This document shows positions 44,701 to 56,799 of a DNA stretch of 64,000 bases, piece by piece. Origin of the DNA: Ophioderma brevispina (Eukaryota > Echinodermata > Ophiuroidea > Amphilepidida > Ophiodermatidae); contig JAMKCH010011875.1 in assembly GCA_023653785.1 (NCBI GenBank), positions 62,001-126,000 of the forward strand. The letters are read 5' to 3'. The position numbers and the translations under genes are program-made. Position 1 is the first letter of the stretch, and every line of letters begins with the position of its first letter. A model generated the notes under the pieces. It was given only the letters and a program-made list of their open reading frames with translations, was not told where the DNA came from and did not search any database.

Positions 44701-46090
44701 TCGATTGAAGCTATTGAAGCTGTATAAAAGTGTAATGTATGCGTAAATCGATTCTAGTCACCGACGGAACTTCGCGTCTGTGTAGTACGTTCCTATTTAT
44801 GCAAATAACTCGGCTATTTATAGCGCTCGATCAAGCCACGGCTGACTGACCTAAGTTTAAATGAACCGCGTTGCAGTATACACACAACCGAATGCAGTAA
44901 ATCTGTATGTGCATTGTACGTGTCATGCAAAACATGCTTTTTAGTCAAAACGCAGTTCCGCGCATATAATTATGACAGCAATCAATACTCCCTTTGCACT
45001 TCCCAATTCAAACTTGGTTCCACTGCCGGAAAAATAGCCATGCATATTTGCAATGTCAGCGTAGTAAACGTTCATGTCACCCTGCATAGGTGAGACAGTG
45101 TGTTCAGAATTGACCAAGTGACACCGACACAAACGTCATGAACACACATTGCAGAATTTCCGAAATCTGCCCAAGCTGCATCACAAATATGACGTCACCA
45201 TTCAGTAATGAGAGTAATGAGCGGCGCTCTTCATTTGTAATTGTTACGAAGAAGTTTGTTCGTGCAGATTGTGTATATTACTGATTCGGAATCCGCATAT
45301 GTGGTGCAACTGTTGTTTATCTTCAAAATGAAAACAATTACTTTGAGTCATTTGCATAAACTAGAGAACTGACTGAAGAAATAAGGTCCAACAAAACACA
45401 TGCTTTACTCATGTGAATGTTGAAAATGGTCATCTTGGTACTTTGTTATCACCCAGAAGGTGTTTTGAATCAATCCCATGAAGCATAGCAATGCTCCTAT
45501 ACTATACTGTACTAGACACATGTCAGTACTTAGTGTCCCAAAAGTTTAAGAACCACAAGATATTTCATAACCATGCTAAAATTTCCGGTTCATCCTTCAT
45601 GTAAGACTGCATGAAATTAGCCTAGCATGAAATCTTCTATAAGTGGATCAAAGGATCACAAGGATTGTACAGCTTTATCCCGTAAAAGAGTCTTTCTAGT
45701 CAAACTCATGAATATCGTACACCAAGGACACACCAAAATTCCCTAAGTACTAACGCTTTGTGGGCTAAAATGAGCGTGAAAGTCATGTTTTTTATGTGTT
45801 AATAATAGAATTTTTTATGGGATCACATGACCCTAATTTAAGGTGAAATTTCCCAAACTGGTGCATTGTGGGATTGACTTAAAACACCCTTTGGTTATCA
45901 CCCATACACTTAAGTGTTAAATAATTCTTCGTGTGGCAAAAATGAAGGACAATACTTGCAATGATACTTATGATTATCGGCGAAATCGATTTTTTAAGAG
46001 GAAGTGATAATAGCATGGGTTAATTTTTGTGTTTGAATGTTTGTCTTTGCTCTAATTACCCTTTAACCCCTCTCCAAATTGTACACACAG
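44701..46090. other. Intron with an inverted dispersed-repeat copy
   Basis: Sequence 45575-45735 is an inverted, diverged copy of the repeat at 20830-21000. Otherwise nothing is recognised. The small ORF at 44941-45132 has no support. Confidence 0.5.
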
Positions 46091-46345
46091 TCTTGGGCTG
46101 TGATAAAAATGAGAAGTGCGCCATCAAATGCGAAGGAGAATACCTATCACAGGTTGAAACAGTTACCCCGCTCAGTGAAGACGCCTTTCGACATTTCTAC
46201 ATCGCCTTTGACGAAGGTATTCGGGTTGGATTTGTGGGAGAGAGACCCTTCATGAGGTGTGAGCAAAAAGCTCAATTCGACATCAGGTTTTTGGGATTTT
46301 GTACTGGAGGAAGGAGAACCGGAATTTGGGAATTCTGTACCTTTG
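46091..46345 (+). CDS. FAMeT domain 1, exon B
   Basis: A 255-nt phase 1-1 exon between GTACACACAG and GTAAG. It encodes LLGCDKNEKCAIKC, then FRHFYIAFDEGIRVGFVG and FCTGGRRTGIWEFCTF. The pattern FR.FYI....G.I.VG, then GF.TG...TG.WEF is the second half of the Methyltransf_FA domain. Joined to exon A at 42958 it gives one complete domain of about 140 residues. Six Cys lie in the exon, more than is usual; these could form disulphides if the protein is secreted. No frame errors. Confidence 0.9.
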
Positions 46346-46593
46346 GTAAGACGAAATTGGGGGTTTCACTTTTAGAACCATTAGTGAAAAACGTATTTTT
46401 AGTTAATTGTGTATCCATTTCAATCACATCTAGATGTCTGGTTTGTACCAAATAATCAGTTGTTTAAACCGTGTCGCCGTTGATATTTTTTAATTCTTGT
46501 TTTGTCATAATATATAAATGAGTCTATCAAACAGCTGTGATAAAATTAGTTATTATATAGCTATCATCATGATTGTTATTGTAATCATCATAG

Positions 46594-46755
46594 GCTATGA
46601 TCAGTACGAGACTCGAAACAACTACATGTACACTTTCGACCTTCCAAAGATACCTGATGGTAAGACTTCTATCACTTTAAAAGTCAAAGCTGGTGGAGAT
46701 GCGTACATTTCATTGTCATCCAAGAAAAGGGAATGTGACAACATGTATGAGATAG
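46594..46755 (+). CDS. FAMeT domain 2, exon A
   Basis: A 162-nt phase 1-1 exon starting GYDQYETRNNYMYTFDLPKI and continuing ITLKVKAGGDAYISLSS, ending CDNMYEI before GTAAG. It parallels exon A1 residue by residue (DAYISLSS, NMYEI). The intron before it is only 248 bp. The next B-type exon, at 48346, is one base out of phase. Confidence 0.85.
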
Positions 46756-46903
46756 GTAAGAAAAATGATATAATAAAAGAAATAAAAAAAATAATGTGGC
46801 GCTAGATTGCTACCAAGTTTAAACCTCGGAAGTCCTACTCTGTTGATTTACGTATACAGGCATTCAAATTATGATTTTACATGTTGACACCTTAAGCTGC
46901 TAG

Positions 46904-47112
46904 CAGTGGCGTAACGGGCCTGCCCGCTCTGAGGGGGCAAATTTTCCCGTTTTGGGAAATTTTCCCTCTCAGGGGGGGGTCAAAAGGCCAATTTTTCCCG
47001 GTCAGAGGGCTAAAAACGGCTGATTTAGCATGATTTTTGCAATTTTTTTCCCGGCCAAAGTCTTCAGGGAGCACTGTGCCCCCCTGGCCCCCTCCCGCCT
47101 GTTACGCCACTG
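46904..47112. mobile_element. 209-bp hAT-type MITE with perfect 8-bp target duplication
   Basis: The ends are CAGTGGCGTAACGGG and TGTTACGCCACTG, flanked by GCTGCTAG on both sides (46896-46903, 47113-47120). The interior is non-coding, with TTTTCCCG repeats. It is inserted in the intron 149 bp after FAMeT exon A2. Confidence 0.95.
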
Positions 47113-47439
47113 GCTGCTAGTCTTTGATCTCTAGGGTCGTAGTGATTCATGAATGGCCTATGAGCTATACATTGATCAATACAAGCAGAAACGGGTGGTC
47201 CAGGGATTTCTCACTGGGCATTTCTTCTTTGGTTTTACAAAGTAATTCTCAAAACGTTTTGGTAATTGGTTGGTATGTGTCTGTACAAGAACACCGCAAG
47301 TTCTAGCTTATATGTATCAAATACATTCAAGAATTGAAATTTGAGAATGGCCCAGTATGACATCTATAATGACTATTTGAAATCGTCCTAACAGTCCATA
47401 TTTGTAGCTGAATATATATTTTACCTAAATAAGTTTGAT

Positions 47440-47625
47440 TTGAATTACCCCATATTAAGATATCATTATTTAAGTAAGGCAATATTAACGTACAATATAA
47501 AGATTAAAAAAAGTAACGCAGCATGTCTAAAAACCGCCATAAGCTACAAACCATTGGTCTATATACGAAAACATTCTTTCTTGCATCTACACGTTTTCGT
47601 TTTTGCCAATCACTACCTTTCGTTT
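47440..47625 (+). mobile_element. Single arm of the foldback family at 1616
   Basis: GTAACGCAGCATGTCTAAA, then CCATAAGCTACAAACCATTG and ACGAAAACAT match the arms at 1616-1690 and (inverted) 2030-2100. No opposite arm is present. Confidence 0.6.
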
Positions 47626-48345
47626 TATCTGTAATACTGAAAGTTCTAAATATATCCCCAAAGTTTTGCTCAACTTACCGATAATTAGTTGCCCCTGAAC
47701 CAAGTTGCATATCTCGCCTTAAATTACTATTTTTTACTGAATCTTCGTGGCTAAATCAGGATGGGAATACGTAGGTGTGTCATAGTTAGCTAGTGTAGTT
47801 TAATTGAACACACTTGTACATTTACTCTATACTCCCTTTTGGTCTCATGTAACATAATATTCTCAATATTAAATGCATGGAATTTACTTTATATACTTCC
47901 GAACACTTCATCTGGCCCTCGTATACCCATATTAGTTTTCTTTCTCAAAGTGTCTTGTTTTTTTTGCGACCCACTGATATGTTTGTCGTAACAAACAGGG
48001 GAACAAGTGCCATATCTATTCATAAACACCATTATTAAAATTCTACAGGAAACAAATCCTATTTTATTTATGGCCCTTTAACTAACAAATATCATAACCC
48101 TAAGGCCAAAATAACAAAAAAAGTTATGAGAATTTCGAAGGATGGTAATATGGACTCTTGCTAAACAGTGTACTTAATTAAGAGGGCAGCTTCAAACCTA
48201 AACCACCAGTTGCTTGCCGCTTCCTCCCGTCTCTCCGGTTGAAACAATTTGTATTTTAAAGCATTTAATACCGAGTTTTAATCCACAAAACCGCGCAAAA
48301 AACGGGCCGTTGAGTTTCATCAGCCGCAACCGACTCTTTTTTCAG

Positions 48346-48470
48346 TGTGCGAAGCAACAACACATCAGAAATCCGACTTGGAAAGAAAAAAAAAAAGGAA
48401 GAACTTGCTAAAGCGTCAACACCAGACATACTCGACGAGGAAGAACTTAGGCATTTCTACATCTTCGTTT
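48346..48470 (+). CDS. FAMeT domain 2, exon B, partial
   Basis: Acceptor CTCTTTTTTCAG and donor GTAAG enclose a frame V-R-S-N-N-T-S-E-I-R-L, then KASTPDILDEEELRHFYIFV. NNTSEIR and LRHFYI correspond to N-TKSVIR-like and FRHFYI positions of FAMeT exon B. The reading frame needs two bases carried in from the previous exon, but exon A2 supplies one, so there is a 1-nt mismatch or a missed micro-exon. Unlike exon B1, this one ends at the FYI block; the second half (VG..., TG.WEF) was not found downstream. An 11-A run lies inside the exon. Confidence 0.6.
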
Positions 48471-49235
48471 GTAAGAAGGAAAGCCCACAATTTCAAGATT
48501 GGACTGTTGAAGATGCCTATCTAGAAATACAAACCTAGTACCCCCGTTTGACGTCATACAAAAAATCATCGGATAACTCCACTGCTCTTGCGTCAACGGC
48601 CTTTGGGAGTTTTTGTACGATGATAAGTGATTTGTTGTTAAAGAAATTCTCCGAACAAATATTATGTTTCACACAAATACAAAAGATACTCTTTTTGTAA
48701 TTTGTAAAAAAATATTTTTTGTCACTTTAACTTAATCTTGACAGTACTAAATTCACTTAAAGCCATCAAAAGAATTTGTAAAAGAACAAAATCGGGAAAA
48801 TTCTCAGATTGGCCGTTGTTTTGGGCCGCTTGAACTCCAATGGGCGTGATGAACAAATAAGACGTCAGAAGTGCTATAGTCCCCATCAAGACTGCCAAAT
48901 CGTGTACCACTCAATTTTTCAATGGGAATGAATTTGGCCATGAGAGGTTAGAACGAGTTTGGGGGATTTATTCCGATTGAAATACGTGTTTACACAAATT
49001 GGCCTCTAACAACTCTCATATATTGTCCAATAATCAATTATCTTTAAACTTCCCTGGGTCCTGTAATATTGCCATACCGAACCCTAATTTTTATCGAATC
49101 TCAAAATTTTTGCCATGTTGGTATGCACTGATCTCCTCTATACAATGGATTTGAACCCTGGGCTTCGTAATTGAGGCATCGGCGGCCATATTCTTATCTA
49201 TCATAACGCCGCATCCGAATGCTGTTTCACATGTA
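48471..49235. other. Nothing recognised
   Basis: I looked for the missing second half of FAMeT exon B2 and did not find it. Confidence 0.4.
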
Positions 49236-49239
49236 CGCC

Positions 49240-50965
49240 AATGTCCCTGTGTTTGTCCTTAGGTTGGGGATGTCCAGTTGATCCTGCTGAATGTCTCGAG
49301 CAATCACATCAATGTATTAAAGGGTCGACGACCCTGTTTTGGCATGGTAACTTCCAACTTACGTCTGCGACTACGTGATCAATCGCATGATGACGGTGAC
49401 CGGCAAATCGTGCACGAGGTTGGGCAACAGAGGATGAAATTGGAGGGATTCTCCATATATCTGTGCTTTGGTCTGGCTCACTCCAGGAATATGTTTTGTA
49501 TCGGCATAAGAAGCTTGGTGTAGGTGCCATCCAGTCTCTCCTGTAGCTCTTTCTTAATGGTCCCGGTCTCAGATCCATATAGATCATGGATAACTCTCTA
49601 CACAGGCTCTAAAGAATTTCATCTTGAATTGAGATACCGATTGCCATAAGTGGTTAGTTTATTGCAGGCAGGCTTCCCAAGCCTTGTCCTTTGCCGTGAA
49701 CAGAAGTCCTTTCTTTCTTGCTGTCGGCAACATATGACCCTAGATACTTGAAGTCCGTGACCTCCTTTGAGTTGGCTACCCATCGCGTGCAGATAGTTGA
49801 TGATCGTCTCCTCATTTACAGTCATATATTCAGTCTTCTTGGCATTTAGATGTAGGCCGACTTTTGTCCTGCAGCATGCTCAAGTGGATGTTATAGATCT
49901 TGTGGCACTCACATCTCAGATCAGCTGTTTTAAGAGCTATATCATCTGCGTAGTCAAGGTCTTTTAGATGCTACCATGTGCGTCTGGAACGCTTGGTTTT
50001 GAGGGTAAGGTCCTTTGTCCGTTCTAGATGTTTCCCCCCCAAGCCTCTGTCTGAGGATGTAATCAAAACCCACGACTACAAAGAGATAGGGAGGCAAGAG
50101 TATCTCGCTTGGATGATTTCCAGTAGTGTGTTAGAACTCCTTTGTGGGCCCATCCATGGTCTGCACAAACTTATGGGTTTCACATACATTGATGGCAATT
50201 GCTTTGAGAGTCTAATATGGGACACCGTAGTTGGCGATAATATGCAGCATTACAATCCCTGTTAACAACTGTCAAAGCCTTGGAACAATCTATGAACACA
50301 ATTGAATCTTTCTCCTGGAAATTTCAACTCTTCTATGATCCTTCTGAGGGCAAGTAATCTGAGGTAGTGTTGATCGCTGCCTTTGCGAAACCGTTCGTTC
50401 GTGGTTCCGTCTGGAGAATGGATCTATGTTACCTGAGTGATTCTGTTGAGCAGCATGGAGTTGGTAGATCTTAGATGCCATTGTGTTGACGAGTGTAATA
50501 ATTCCTCTGTCTGTAGTTTTGCGGTGTGGAGGTCGGTCGCCTTTCTTTTGGTAGAGGAATGATGAATGATGTTGAAAAGGCAGCTGGTTTGGTTCCCATG
50601 TAGGTGTTATTACAAATTTCTAACCGTGTGATCATGGATAGTGGATTCTTCCAGGCTAATGCAGGAATTTTTGTCCGGGACCAGGTGTCTTGGTGTTCTT
50701 CAGTTTCTTGCAGCAGATCTGAAGCTCCTCCATAGTGCAGAGGTCCCGTCCTGGAGGGAAGGGGTCTGCTATCTTGTGATTGAAGAAAGGTTCATCAATG
50801 TTAGTGTTATTCTGAACTGGCTTGCCACGTAGAAGAACTAAAGTGCTGAACCCATGTGTCAAGCGCTCTTCAGTTGTTTCACTTTTGATTCTTATATGTG
50901 GGGTAGCCTTCGTATCGGTCAGCTCCCTCAAGGCCTCCCAGGCAGCAGCCTGGGACAGTGCCATA
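49240..50965 (-). pseudogene. RTE-like LINE, third copy, 5'-truncated
   Basis: Minus-strand order is EELQICCKKLKNTKTPGPGQ, then an RT core with RRNHERTV-type residues, and a C-terminal part with R..RDWMAPTPSFL..... It matches 22330-24050 in nucleotide order but stands alone, not within the CR1-type element. It is truncated at about 50965, after the AAWEALRELTD block. Many frameshifts. Confidence 0.7.
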
Positions 50966-51849
50966 TTGGTTCATCCAAAAAGAGCCCAAGCAGGTGTTAA
51001 GAGCCGGTCATTTATTCAAATTTTGTTCCCAGTTTAAAAATGTGGATAACGACATAACAGACACCCAGCATCATCCAATTCAGTGAGCTCATTCCCGCTC
51101 GATTGTTTTGCGAGCATGGGATGGCCATGGCTCTAAAGTGGAGTTATTACCGGTATTAACTAAGTCCGTGGAATGAAAAAACAAAAAAATCACTATTCCC
51201 TCCACGCCTATTGTACCCCACTGTAATCGTCTCCACATGCTGTCGAACATAAGTCACTTAAAGACACTATCAGTGATTGCATCCCGCTGAGACAAAATAT
51301 TTTAATTTACAGAATAGCTTGTTATATCTGTAGAATCCTCATAAGGTACTTTTTTACAACAAAAGAATCGACGAAAAGAAGAAAACGGCATGTGTTCAAA
51401 GATATACTTCCATTCAATTACGTGTTGTAATAAGTGTCCTTTCGGACACGAATGACTAAAATATCCGATTTTGTACTTATTAGTTTGCTTCTGTTCTTAT
51501 CATTTACCGGGTATGTTTGGCTACCTGTACTTGTTACAGACATGCTAAAATCTTATTTTTTGATGATTTTTTTCATTTTCTGATTTTAGCAAAGCACTGA
51601 ATAGTGCCTTTAATCCATACCTAATTGATCGGTTTAGTGTTGGATAAAATTTTTCCGGTGGATCGCGTCGGGGTTGAACTCTATCGGACCTAACATGGCT
51701 TAAGTCCGACGATTTAATGGGCTGAACGAAGAGCAGGATTAAGCCGGTCGTACCCGTTAATACCGGTTATTAGGAAAGTATCTTGTGGACGCGTTCTAAT
51801 CGGAACTAACGGTGGCATTTTTCGTCTTTTCTTAGTAAAACACGGAAAG
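50966..51849. repeat. Fragments of a CCGGTTATTA/GTGTGGACACG repeat family
   Basis: Pieces such as ACCGGTATTAACTAAGTCCG (51150) and CCCGTTAATACCGGTTATTA (51750) recur in related form at 54200-54380 (AATACCGAC, GTCCACAC), 55575-55600 (CGTGTGGACACGAC) and 63950 (CCCGTATTAACTAAGTA). No full element was assembled. Otherwise the stretch is unremarkable. Confidence 0.4.
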
Positions 51850-52429
51850 CAGTGGCGTTACTCGGGTGGGCGAAGTGGGCGACTCTGGCATCCTTGGAAA
51901 AATGACCGGCAAGGAAAAAGGGTGGCAAGGAAAGAGAGGAAAGAGGAAGAGAAGAGGAGAGCCAGAGAGGAATTGGGTGTTGTTATGTTATGATTAACGC
52001 ATTCAGAGGTGAACAACACCCCGTCTCATTTTGCGACTCAAAGAAATAAGTAATCCGGCAGCGAAGCAGTACTTAAACGTTTCCCTCAAACCTACTTCTA
52101 TTACTTTGCTGCCAATCATTGAAAATGCAGCATTTTCTGATTGGTCAGTTTACTTGCCCATTATTCTGCCTAAGGCTCTCCAAATGCATTTTCATTATTA
52201 AATAAGCTGTTTTTATGGGAATATAAGTAGAAATCAAGGGGTTGCAGACGTCCCTTTCATATGGGCTCATAATGTCTCTCGGCCAGAAAAACTTCTACTA
52301 TGAGCTCGGTTTGCGCCTCGCCCATTTATTTAGATTTTCTGACCTCAGACACATTATTCGCCCATAAATGACGCTGCAAAACCTTTATCTTAATTATTAT
52401 TGTTTCCAAAATCCTGGATACGCCACTAG
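51850..52429. mobile_element. Possible hAT-like element
   Basis: The left end CAGTGGCGTTACTCGGG and right end CCTGGATACGCCACTAG resemble the hAT MITE ends at 46904. No target duplication is visible and the ends pair imperfectly, so the two could belong to different insertions. Confidence 0.35.
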
Positions 52430-53103
52430 TCGGTGGGACACTTAATCTTTGCCCAGCCATTGCAGGGGAGACATCTACAGGTCCTTGCCCAAACATGAAT
52501 AGAGGTCCAATTATGCGTTTACGCCCCTGATGGAAACCTAGCTCGTCATTCTGCATGTGTCGAACACTATACATGGATACCCGTCTCGCACGTAATTGAA
52601 TAGTCGGCGATTGAACAAACCGGAAACTTCCCCAGCCGCGCGCCCATTTTGTCGGGCAAGACATGAGGGTCACCGTACTGAGTCGATGAAAAATCAATGC
52701 AACTTGTGAATATTTCTTTGTATTTGAAAGAAAAATATTTTTATTTTTTTTATTTTTTGCTGTTATAACATCGACAAATTATGCCACATCCCCATGTGCC
52801 TGCGTATAATTCCGGCCAATTGGCCGCATTTAGACACCTGGAATGCCTGGGATTACATTAACTGGTGTATCCATATTGAGTGCAATTTGTGCTTTTTATC
52901 CAACTAATTTTGAATGAATCGTTTGAAACAATTAAAATGTCTGAAATGTCCTGCAAAAAAGAAAAATTGCGTTAATAATTATGTGTGAAATATTTTACAG
53001 AATAAAAGCTGACAATATAAGTGCATTTTTACGTATTTGAGGGCACATAATCATCATGTTGCATGCGAATTATTCAGCAATTCTTTCACTTAGTAATTTT
53101 TTA

Positions 53104-53460
53104 CCCTCCCCTCCCCCCCCCCCCTCCACTCCTCCCCCCTTTCCATCCCCTCTCCTCTCCCGGCCCCTCCCCCTCCCCATCCCTCCCCATCCCTCTCTAC
53201 CTCCCCTCCCCTTCACTCCACTTCCGCCTCCCCCCTTCCACCCTCCCTCTCCCTAATCCTCTCCCCTTCCCCTCTATTCATTTTCACTTCCCGCCTCCCC
53301 TCCCCCCCCCTCCATCCTCTCCTCTCTTCTCCTTCCACATCCATTCCCCTCCCATCCCTCACCTACCCCCTCCCCCTTCCCTTCTCCCATCCCTCCCTTC
53401 CCCTTTCGCCTTCCCTTTTCCCTTCCCCTTACCACCTTCTTACTCCCTTATCCTTCTTCA
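53104..53460. repeat. Pyrimidine tract 1 (CCCCT/CCCTC)
   Basis: About 355 bp almost entirely C and T on the plus strand, with many C4-C10 runs. The Pro/Ser/Leu ORFs reading through it are not genes. The minus strand is G-rich with repeated GGGG runs. Confidence 0.9.
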
Positions 53461-53743
53461 TTCCTTCTTTGTTATTTTTATTTATTTATTCATAATAATA
53501 AAGGTAAGGTGGGATTTTATTCCTTTATCCATTCATTAATTCTTTCCTTCATGCATTCATGAATTAAGGCGTTTTATATTTATATGCATTTATCGTATGT
53601 ATAACATTGCTCTGCTACTTATGTCAATTCACTTATTAATTTATTATTTTCACATTTCTAGTTTGGTGGTGCATGCATTTTGAAATCGCCCTTAGTCAGT
53701 TATTTCTCCAGGTGATTTTTTGCATATTTTATGCACGCTTGAG

Positions 53744-54008
53744 TTCCCCATTCCCCCTCCTCATCCCGCCTCCCCTCCCCTTCACCTTCCCCGGCTCCCA
53801 TCGCCATTCCCCTTCCCCAATCCCCCTCCCCAATTCCCCTTTCATCCCCCTCCCCATTCCCCCTCCCCTCCCCTTCCCATTCCCCTCCCAAATTCCACCT
53901 CCCCCTCCTCCCTCCCCTTCCCCCTCCTCTCCCCTTTTCCCCCTCCCCTTCCCCTATCCTCCCTCCCGCCTTCCCTCTCCCCCCCCCCCCCTTCTCTTCC
54001 CTTCACCC
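53744..54008. repeat. Pyrimidine tract 2
   Basis: About 265 bp of the same CCCCTCCCC-type sequence, 280 bp after tract 1. The intervening 280 bp is ordinary A+T-rich sequence, so this could be one tract split by an insertion or two expansions. Confidence 0.9.
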
Positions 54009-54565
54009 TTTACCATTAATTGGACCATTTCATGGTCATGAAGTGTTTTAGGTTCCGTGCATGAGTAAAACATATTTTCCCGATCAGTAAAGATGTTTTT
54101 CACATGGTTTTCTTGTCAATTTTATCATTATTCTAACCTTCTTTGGGTGAACGTATTATATTAACTCCGAGCCGTTGCCATGGACCACTTTACCGGTCAG
54201 CTAGTAGACCGGTAATAAGCTTATCGGGCTTAAAGTTATGTCGGATCTAAGCGTTGATACCGTTACTACGAGTGTCCACACGACCCAACTTTCAGTCCGA
54301 TAGTAATACCGACAGGATTTAAAGCTCGATCATGCGCGTCCACACGGCCACTTTACGTCCGACGTTAATACCGACCCGAGTTAGTACCTGTGCAGGGGAG
54401 GGGGCGTCCAAGAAAATCCAATTTCAGACGTCCGCCATTGGTTTAAGTAACACGTTAAAACGAAATCTTGACGAAAAATTTCTGATTTTTTTTATACATG
54501 TTTTTCAAAGCATATTTTTCTATTCCAAACCGTTGGGTTAAGGAATCAACTCCACCGGAGGGTAA

Positions 54566-55024
54566 TTACTCTGATTTTTTTTTTGGATGAATAACGAAAG
54601 ATGCGAGGTCGTACTGTGGGTCATGGGGAACCCCGTGACTGACCAACATCAAAGCACCACCAAATTGGTATTTTGTGGTTTGCACTCCATATTGCTTGTA
54701 CATGTTTATTTGCATTTTTGGTGATTTGGCTACAATTAATGAGGCTTGGCCGCCAACTCCGCCTGTACCGGTGTAAAGAGTGTCCCCCATGGTGTCCCCC
54801 ATGAGAGGTGTCCAGCTACCATAGCAACATGTTACGTAATAAACCGTAATCCTTGTAGACGAGGCCATGTGGGTACATTGCTGCAATGATGTCATACAGC
54901 CACTCAATGGAGAACACAATATACAAATGTTGGTAGGACCCAAATGGTGTCTAATATAGCTAGGAAGGCAAAACGTTACGTAATCTTTAAAATTCTCACC
55001 GCTCGCAATGTGGTTGCCGACCAC
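54566..55024 (-). other. 152-codon ORF within a dispersed repeat
   Basis: The longest intact ORF in this stretch runs over sequence shared, inverted, with 17860-18110. I recognise no domain. Repeat membership makes a host gene unlikely; it may be a remnant of an element's protein or chance. Confidence 0.3.
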
Positions 55025-56100
55025 AAAGAAAACATGAGTACCAACCTAGAAAGCAATGGCTGCCACAGCTTCTTCCCACATCGGTGGGTGCCTGCTTTGC
55101 ATATACACTAAACTAATCGGTAGTGATAACAAATTATGTATGTGTTAGAGTGCCATGTGTAATAATATTGTAACCTGGCTCATTTGTGGCCAGATACTCT
55201 TTTTTCTCATAATGCAATGCGCGCTTAGGTGACAAAGATGTATTCATTTTAGAGCGTTTGTATTTAAATCAAACGACTGAATGTGTCATTTCAAATTCGT
55301 TTGTGTGTGCCCCTGGGGAGGGGACAAAATTTAAAAATCCACCCCCAATAGCACCCAACATCATCCACAATGATAATTTGGCGGAATTGTTTGTATCGAA
55401 TTGGACATTATGTGTGTATGCAAGCACCCAAACTGATAATTATTTCCGCAATATTCAAAATGTCAGCGCCCAGCATCGTACGACTGGTTTTGAATGCTTT
55501 CACTCACCCCCTTGGGTAGGACACTCATTCACACGACAACTGTAAGATTGACACCAGTTATTACGTGACTTAATTGCCGACCGTGTGGACACGACTTACA
55601 AACTTCACCCGGACCAACTTCTGTAACGGTGTCCTCTGGAATGCTATTGTGTTCGGTAGACGAAGTGTCCGCCCGTTGCTCCATTATCTAATATACAAAT
55701 ACTGTTTGTAGCCAATCGCATTGTCTAGAGATAGCGTGTGGTATTGCTTAATGTGCCCAAATCCATCCGCTGCTATAAAAATGGTTTACGCTTAATGCTT
55801 GAGACAAAAAGAACAACCTTCGTCACATTATGGATTCCCATCACAGCGGCCATTCAAACTGTATCGATGCCACAAAAACAAGTGAGCTCCTCACATTGCT
55901 TGTTACTATTGCTGATTTACTACATTTGTTTATTTGAATTTTTTTTATATCTCTTGTTTGATTTTGTCACGCAGGAATTGTACTGATGTATGTTTCATCA
56001 TAAAGTTTCTGCCTATTTTGGAACTATTTTAATGTTTTTCTGTTTGAAAATTCGAGTTTTCCTACAACATGGCTTATTTGTATACGTGACACTACTATAG
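55025..56100. other. No gene recognised
   Basis: Contains one GTGTGGACACG-type repeat fragment (about 55575-55690) and ORFs without family resemblance. Confidence 0.4.
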
Positions 56101-56799
56101 TAGCAGTACAACAGCAAGACTCATCTTATGGACAATAGGAGATCAATATTATTGATTGTATATGCAACTTCTTTGAATACTTCAATAGACTTACTTGACG
56201 TGTGGACCAGACTACAACTACAAGGTAACTGTAACTCACATCTACTGAAATATTTGGAGACTCTAAATGGAAAAAACTTCCCAAATCTAACTCTACAACT
56301 GTCCTCAAGTCAACCACATAGTCTTTAAGTGGGGGGCGCTTAGTGAACTAACATCTCGCTATGCTGATCCAAGACAAAGGAAAGCAACATGGCCTTTTTT
56401 CTAGATGCACTATTCTGACTGTAACCATACATGTTATCAACCACTACCACACAGTGTCTGTACAAGGGGTACAGCAATAAGATGTGTTGAAATGTGCGAA
56501 TTTGCTACACAAACTGATAATATCCAGACTGTCTCAAGTGAGGTGTCAGATATCTTCCTCTCAGCAAGTGCCCCCCCCCCCTGATGTGTCTTCCAAACCT
56601 GTTAACCTCATATGATACACAAATAAATATTGTCAATGATGAACCCCCCTCAGAACCAGAACACATATATCCCAACTATTTCCAACTAGGACACTTTTGA
56701 ATGCTTTGGAAGGTGAAGACGCACCTTAACAATAAGAACTTTCGGACGAAGAGCCTCTCCACCCCCCCACTCCGCCTCCCATGGATTCCCAATGCACAA

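Noticed and set aside
42958..46755. Calling the FAMeT exons a working farnesoic acid O-methyltransferase
   Set aside because: The domain name is historical. No S-adenosylmethionine-binding motif is visible, and such arrays occur in non-enzymatic proteins.
53056..54041. Pro/Ser-rich ORFs up to 158 codons
   Set aside because: They are translations of the C/T low-complexity tracts. Several frames are open at once and there is no start or splice context.
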